Positions 5,822 through 9,576 of a stretch of 9,576 bases of DNA are shown here, in pieces. Origin of the DNA: RGIG2206 sp045577615 (GTDB lineage Bacteria; Bacillota; Clostridia; Oscillospirales; Acutalibacteraceae). The notes under the pieces were generated by a model. It ran no database searches. It was not told the DNA's origin and worked only from the letters and a program-made list of their open reading frames with translations. How positions within the stretch are numbered: position 1 is the stretch's first letter; the number at the start of each line of letters is the position of its first letter. The translations under genes were made by a program, and so were the position numbers. The DNA is taken from the NCBI GenBank assembly GCA_045577615.1, contig JAZNIT010000056.1, forward strand, positions 1 through 9,576, given 5' to 3'.

Positions 5822-5905
5822 TTAACAGTCAGCAATCAGTGTGCCGTCGATCTCGGTATTAACCATGCCGCCTGATACAAAACCGGTAATGGCTGCTGCC
5901 TATGC
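5822..5905 (-). pseudogene. Possible in-frame coding remnant after the stop of the partial surface-protein gene
   Basis: After the TAA at 5908-5906 the same frame continues GCA-TAG and then reads AAAITGFVSGGM and VNTEIDGTLIADC to a final TAA at 5824-5822, just before the terminator. The SGG and IDGTL patterns resemble the GGTF repeats just upstream in the protein. This may be the former C-terminus, cut off by the two nearby stops, or a chance 24-codon open stretch. There is no ribosome binding site for separate expression. Confidence 0.3.
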
Positions 5906-8900
5906 TTATTCAACAGTATACCAAACGTCGCCGTTGGCCTGCTCTTCGGCAGTGACAGCATATCCTTCTGCAACAAAAGCGGTGGGATCGTAATTTACGA
6001 AGGTACCGCCGGTGATAACCAGGGTGCCGCCTTCGTTAGAGATAACATTTGAACCGCTGTCAACAGCGAAGAAGCCGCCGTTGATGGTTACGGTTGCGCC
6101 CGACTTAATAACTACGGTAGCGCGGTTGCCGTTTGACTTAAAGGTGCCGCCGTCAATAACAACGGTTGCGTTGTTTTCGGCCAACAGACCCATGGTAGAG
6201 CCGTTGTCGCCGCCGTCATACAGTCCGCTTGCAACGTTTACGTTAACACCGTCGCCGGTTACGTGAAGTGCAATAGAATCTTCAAGGGTGCAAACAATGT
6301 CTCTTGCCTGGGGATTGTAATCTACAAATTCTTCATAGTCGCCTGCCCAGCTGAGGTACAGACCCATTACGTCGGTGGCTTCAAACTTGAAGTTCTTGCC
6401 GTAAGAGGTTGAGTAATACTCAATGTATCCGTTTTCAAAGCCCTTCATAACAAGCTCGTCAGAACATCCTTCGAATGCGTTAGAAGCAATTCGTGCATCG
6501 CCGTTAGAGCTGCTGGACAGGTTGCGCTCGTCAACAAAGGTGATAGAAAGCAGGCCGGAATCTGCAAATGCAGAGGTGCGAATTCTGTTTACATTTGCGG
6601 GAACGGTGAATTCGGTAAGTGCGGTACAATCCTTGAATACCAAGGAATTAATCATTGCGCCGCTGTTGGTGTAGGTTACGCTTTCAAGTGCGGTATCGCC
6701 CATAAATACCTCGTAGCCAACGTAGGTTACGCTGTCAGGGATAACGATCTCGGTAAGGCCGATGCAAAGCTTGAATGCACGGTTGTTGATAGTTGTAATG
6801 GTAGAGGGAAGCTTTGCATCCACAAGGTTCTTACAATTGTAGAATGCCCAAGAGCCAAGCTCCTTAAATCCTTCGTTAAATACAACGGTCTTCAGCTTGA
6901 GGCAAGCGTAGAACACCTCGTAACCGGTAGTTTCAACGTCGGCACCGAAGGTAACCTTTTCAACCTGGGTTACGCCGCGGAACAAACGGTTGCCCAGATG
7001 GGTGATGCCGTCGCCGATTACGATTTCTTTAATATCGAAACGATGAGCGATAAAGGGATTTACGTTGCCAACGTTTACGTAATCGAAGGTAGCGCCGGTA
7101 CCGGTGAGGGTCAGCACGCCGTCCTCGAGAGTCCAGGTAATATCGGCACCAACAGCGTTGGTAACGGTTTCACTAACCTCGCCACAGGGGCAAGACTTGG
7201 TCTGGGTGCCATCGCCGTTATTTACGTAGCCGCCAACGATATGCTCGCCAACAGCCTCGATAACAACGGTGTTTCTGCTAATTTCTTTGCCGCAAACGGT
7301 GCAGTATACGACCTCGTCGTAGCTGCCGTCAACTGTGCAGGTAGCGTCTACCTTATTTTCAATTACGGTTTCGCCTTCGGTATGATCGATTACGTCAACA
7401 GTGATAGTCTCACGGCTGAGTTCCTCGTCGCAATAATCACAGTAAACAACATTGTCATAAGATCCCTCTGTCTCACAATCGGGATCTACGTTGTTTTCAA
7501 TTTCAGTGTGTGTATCACAATGCTTTTTGCTGTTAATCTCATCAATTGTAGCTACCAAGCTTACGTTGGGAACAATATCACATGTATATACAGGGTCTTC
7601 GCTGATTAAGTTGTCTTCACCGTCATACCAACCGGTAAAGATAAAGCATTCATTATCAACGGCAGTAAAGGTTACGGTGTCACCATATCTGTAAGCCTTA
7701 GAATTGTAGTTGCCGTCGCCGATAACTACATCATAGGGACCCGCTGCAGAAATTGCAAATTCGCCGTTAAGGATAGCTGCAGTTGCATCGTCTACAATAG
7801 ACTTGTCAGAGATAGAATCATAGATAAGCTTTGCTGCGCCGGGGTTGGTCTGAGCAAGTGCTGCGAGGTTATCTACAGCAGCCTTGTTTGCCTTGCCGGT
7901 GATGGTGAGCTTGTTGAATCTGAGCTGTGAATAGCTGGTGAAAATATCAAGCTTAACGTGATTGCCGTTGGGGTTGTAGTTGAAACCGTCAATAAGGGTG
8001 TTAAGATCCAAGCCGGTCTCAGGAGTAATGTACTTGGTTACACCGTTATAGAAGGTAATCATAAGATTGCCGTTATCATAGGTGATGGTGAACTCGCAGT
8101 GGGCAAGCATCCAGGGTGTGCAGGGGTCAACAGAGGTGTCGAAATCATAGTTGTTAGCCTCACCGGTGATAACCTTTACAAGCTCGCCCTTGTAGAAGAT
8201 CTGGAATATAGCCATCTTCTTACCATCGTTATAACCGGTGTCACCGTAAGAGTTAGAGGGGTTGTTACCGTCGACATAAATGCCGATGGTCAAATCGCCG
8301 ATGGTCCACTTAAAGTTAGTGTCGCTAACTTCCGATTGTGTAGACTTCTGAACAATCTTGAAGTAGTTATTAGCAGTTGCAAGGGGGTTAACACTGGTCA
8401 TAGAGTGCAGGGTGCTGCTGTTTGCATAGAAGCCGTCACCTGTAGCTGTTACTTCGCCGAAAACAGTGTTGCCTCTGTAGAAAGCGCCACCGCCGGTTAC
8501 GTCCTTCCAATCTTCAGCATACATGCCGTTGATAAGGGTGTAGGTTGCATTCTTTGCAACGATTTCAGCATCTGCCTCTTTGTCTGCGGTGTACTTGGTG
8601 TAATCAGCCTTGTACTTTTCATAAACAGCAAGGTTGGTGAGCAAATCCTTGTTCTCTTGGCTCAACAAGGGCATAACAGTATCGATGGTTGCTGCTGCCT
8701 CTGCATAGGTTTCAAGAGAAGCATCGGCAAGGGTGCCCATTGCTTCGTTGATTTCGTGCAAGGAGTAGGTAGTGCCTGCCTCATACCAAGAGAAGTTTTT
8801 GATGTATTTGCCGGGACCGTAGTTACCGGTGACAGAACCAACAAAGTTAACGTCGGTTGCCTCGTCAAAGGTAACTGCGATTTCGGTTGCGGTGCCGTCG

Positions 8901-9576
8901 GCAACGTCCCAATTAAGAGCAACGCCGTCAACAGTACCGGAAAGCATACCGTCTTTGTAACTGAATACATAAACGCCGTCGATGGCAGTTTTGTCTTGGG
9001 TGCCAACATGTGCTTTTGCAACGATGCCTGCGCTGGTCTTTACATAAGCGTGGAAAACGGCATCTGCATCAGCACCAAGGTTGCCAACACCGATTTTGTT
9101 GGTGCCGAAGGTGATTACGCCGTCACCGTAGTAGTTGTTGTGGGTACCTACAGCATAAGTAAAGGACATCTCAAACTCGTCACCGATGGTGTAGGTGCCA
9201 TTTGAGGTGGCTTTAACGGTGTCGCGGTCGCTGCTACCTGCATTAAGAGCATTGCTGGCATCAGCAATAACACCCTCTTTAGAAGGGGTCCAATCGGTGG
9301 TGTTGAAGCCGTCAACGTCTATTCCAACTGTGGTAACATAGATATCCTCAAGAGAGGGAGCTTTGCCCTCGAGCTTTGCAGCTCTAACGAACTCAATAAC
9401 GCTCCAAGTGGAATTGGCAAAGAAACCAACTTCTGCATCTGTTACATCAACTGCATTTGCTTCATCAACGTACTGTACAGTGTCGGTGCCTGATTTGGCT
9501 TCCCAAAAAAGTGTAATGGTCTTTGTTGCAGGATCATATGAAAGTTTGTATGAAGTTTTTGCTGATCCTGTTACAG
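5906..9576 (-). CDS. Giant secreted BspA-type LRR / beta-helix protein, 5' end beyond the window
   Basis: The frame is open from the right edge to the TAA at 5906, giving 1222 visible residues. The ATG at 9169 is internal, because protein-like sequence (TYTIGDEFE-MSFTYAVGTH) crosses it without a break. In fragment numbering, the end of one beta-sandwich domain occupies about 1-105, a ConA/LamG-like domain (DGFNTTDW...) about 107-268, and a helical linker about 270-342. A second ConA-like domain (NGMYAEDW...) spans about 344-561, a helical segment 562-612, and an InlB-type repeat (FTGWYDGED) 613-678. Cys-rich repeats with C-x2-C pairs lie at about 684-804, a BspA-type LRR block at 808-1066, and GGTF beta-helix repeats at 1090-1202. 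There is no LPxTG, SLH or terminal membrane helix at the visible C-terminus. Order and sequence from ConA to LRR parallel the neighbouring 1190-aa protein, so the two are tandem paralogues. Adhesion or glycan binding is inferred. Confidence 0.88.
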   Translation of the reverse strand, partial: VTGSAKTSYKLSYDPATKTITLFWEAKSGTDTVQYVDEANAVDVTDAEVGFFANSTWSVIEFVRAAKLEGKAPSLEDIYVTTVGIDVDGFNTTDWTPSKEGVIADASNALNAGSSDRDTVKATSNGTYTIGDEFEMSFTYAVGTHNNYYGDGVITFGTNKIGVGNLGADADAVFHAYVKTSAGIVAKAHVGTQDKTAIDGVYVFSYKDGMLSGTVDGVALNWDVADGTATEIAVTFDEATDVNFVGSVTGNYGPGKYIKNFSWYEAGTTYSLHEINEAMGTLADASLETYAEAAATIDTVMPLLSQENKDLLTNLAVYEKYKADYTKYTADKEADAEIVAKNATYTLINGMYAEDWKDVTGGGAFYRGNTVFGEVTATGDGFYANSSTLHSMTSVNPLATANNYFKIVQKSTQSEVSDTNFKWTIGDLTIGIYVDGNNPSNSYGDTGYNDGKKMAIFQIFYKGELVKVITGEANNYDFDTSVDPCTPWMLAHCEFTITYDNGNLMITFYNGVTKYITPETGLDLNTLIDGFNYNPNGNHVKLDIFTSYSQLRFNKLTITGKANKAAVDNLAALAQTNPGAAKLIYDSISDKSIVDDATAAILNGEFAISAAGPYDVVIGDGNYNSKAYRYGDTVTFTAVDNECFIFTGWYDGEDNLISEDPVYTCDIVPNVSLVATIDEINSKKHCDTHTEIENNVDPDCETEGSYDNVVYCDYCDEELSRETITVDVIDHTEGETVIENKVDATCTVDGSYDEVVYCTVCGKEISRNTVVIEAVGEHIVGGYVNNGDGTQTKSCPCGEVSETVTNAVGADITWTLEDGVLTLTGTGATFDYVNVGNVNPFIAHRFDIKEIVIGDGITHLGNRLFRGVTQVEKVTFGADVETTGYEVFYACLKLKTVVFNEGFKELGSWAFYNCKNLVDAKLPSTITTINNRAFKLCIGLTEIVIPDSVTYVGYEVFMGDTALESVTYTNSGAMINSLVFKDCTALTEFTVPANVNRIRTSAFADSGLLSITFVDERNLSSSSNGDARIASNAFEGCSDELVMKGFENGYIEYYSTSYGKNFKFEATDVMGLYLSWAGDYEEFVDYNPQARDIVCTLEDSIALHVTGDGVNVNVASGLYDGGDNGSTMGLLAENNATVVIDGGTFKSNGNRATVVIKSGATVTINGGFFAVDSGSNVISNEGGTLVITGGTFVNYDPTAFVAEGYAVTAEEQANGDVWYTVE

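Noticed and set aside
9167..9169. ATG at 9169 as the start of the second surface protein
   Set aside because: The same frame is open and protein-like to the right edge, no ribosome binding site precedes this ATG, and a signal peptide is absent here. The gene is truncated by the window.
7958..9205. Plus-strand 415-codon open frame
   Set aside because: It is antisense to the second surface-protein gene, whose domains are recognisable, so this long frame is a mirror of its codon usage.

Overview
The window looks like chromosomal DNA from a Gram-positive gut-type Clostridia, perhaps Oscillospiraceae/Ruminococcaceae-like. This is inferred from the AGGAGG-type ribosome binding sites, near-consensus sigma-A promoters, Firmicutes-type LexA (Cheo) boxes and very large secreted BspA-type leucine-rich-repeat proteins with Cys-x2-Cys repeats. 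No rRNA or marker gene is present, so the taxonomic call is only an inference.

Region 1 (1-1535) is a small SOS/DNA-damage module. The first 35 codons of an SRAP-family (YedK/HMCES-like) gene, with the catalytic Cys2, run leftward off the window. Head-to-head with it is a complete Y-family DNA polymerase (dinB-type, 409 aa). The 155-bp gap between them has a consensus sigma-A promoter for the polymerase and two LexA-like operators, one over the predicted transcription start. The polymerase gene converges on the next gene, and one hairpin with a cUUCGg loop on the minus strand sits between them as a shared terminator.

Region 2 (1567-5228, minus) is a complete 1190-aa secreted protein with its own strong promoter. 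It has a signal peptide, a cohesin-like N-terminal region, a concanavalin-A/LamG-like beta-sandwich, Cys-rich repeats (two of them an 86%-identical 129-bp tandem duplication) and three blocks of BspA-type LRRs.

Region 3 (5229-5822) is non-coding. It holds several inverted repeats and a 278-bp MITE-like element (5473-5750) bounded by 19-bp imperfect terminal inverted repeats and full of internal stem-loops. A terminator for the next gene follows.

Region 4 (5906-9576, minus) is the C-terminal 1222 aa of a second, paralogous secreted protein whose 5' end lies beyond the window. It has successive ConA-like domains, helical linkers, an InlB-type repeat, Cys-rich repeats, an LRR block collinear with that of the first protein, and a different C-terminus made of GGTF-type beta-helix repeats. 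After its stop codon the same frame stays protein-like for about 27 codons.

The two halves appear functionally unrelated: DNA-damage tolerance on the left, and a tandem pair of large extracellular, probably adhesive or glycan-binding proteins on the right. The least explained sequence is the folded inverted-repeat element between the two surface-protein genes.
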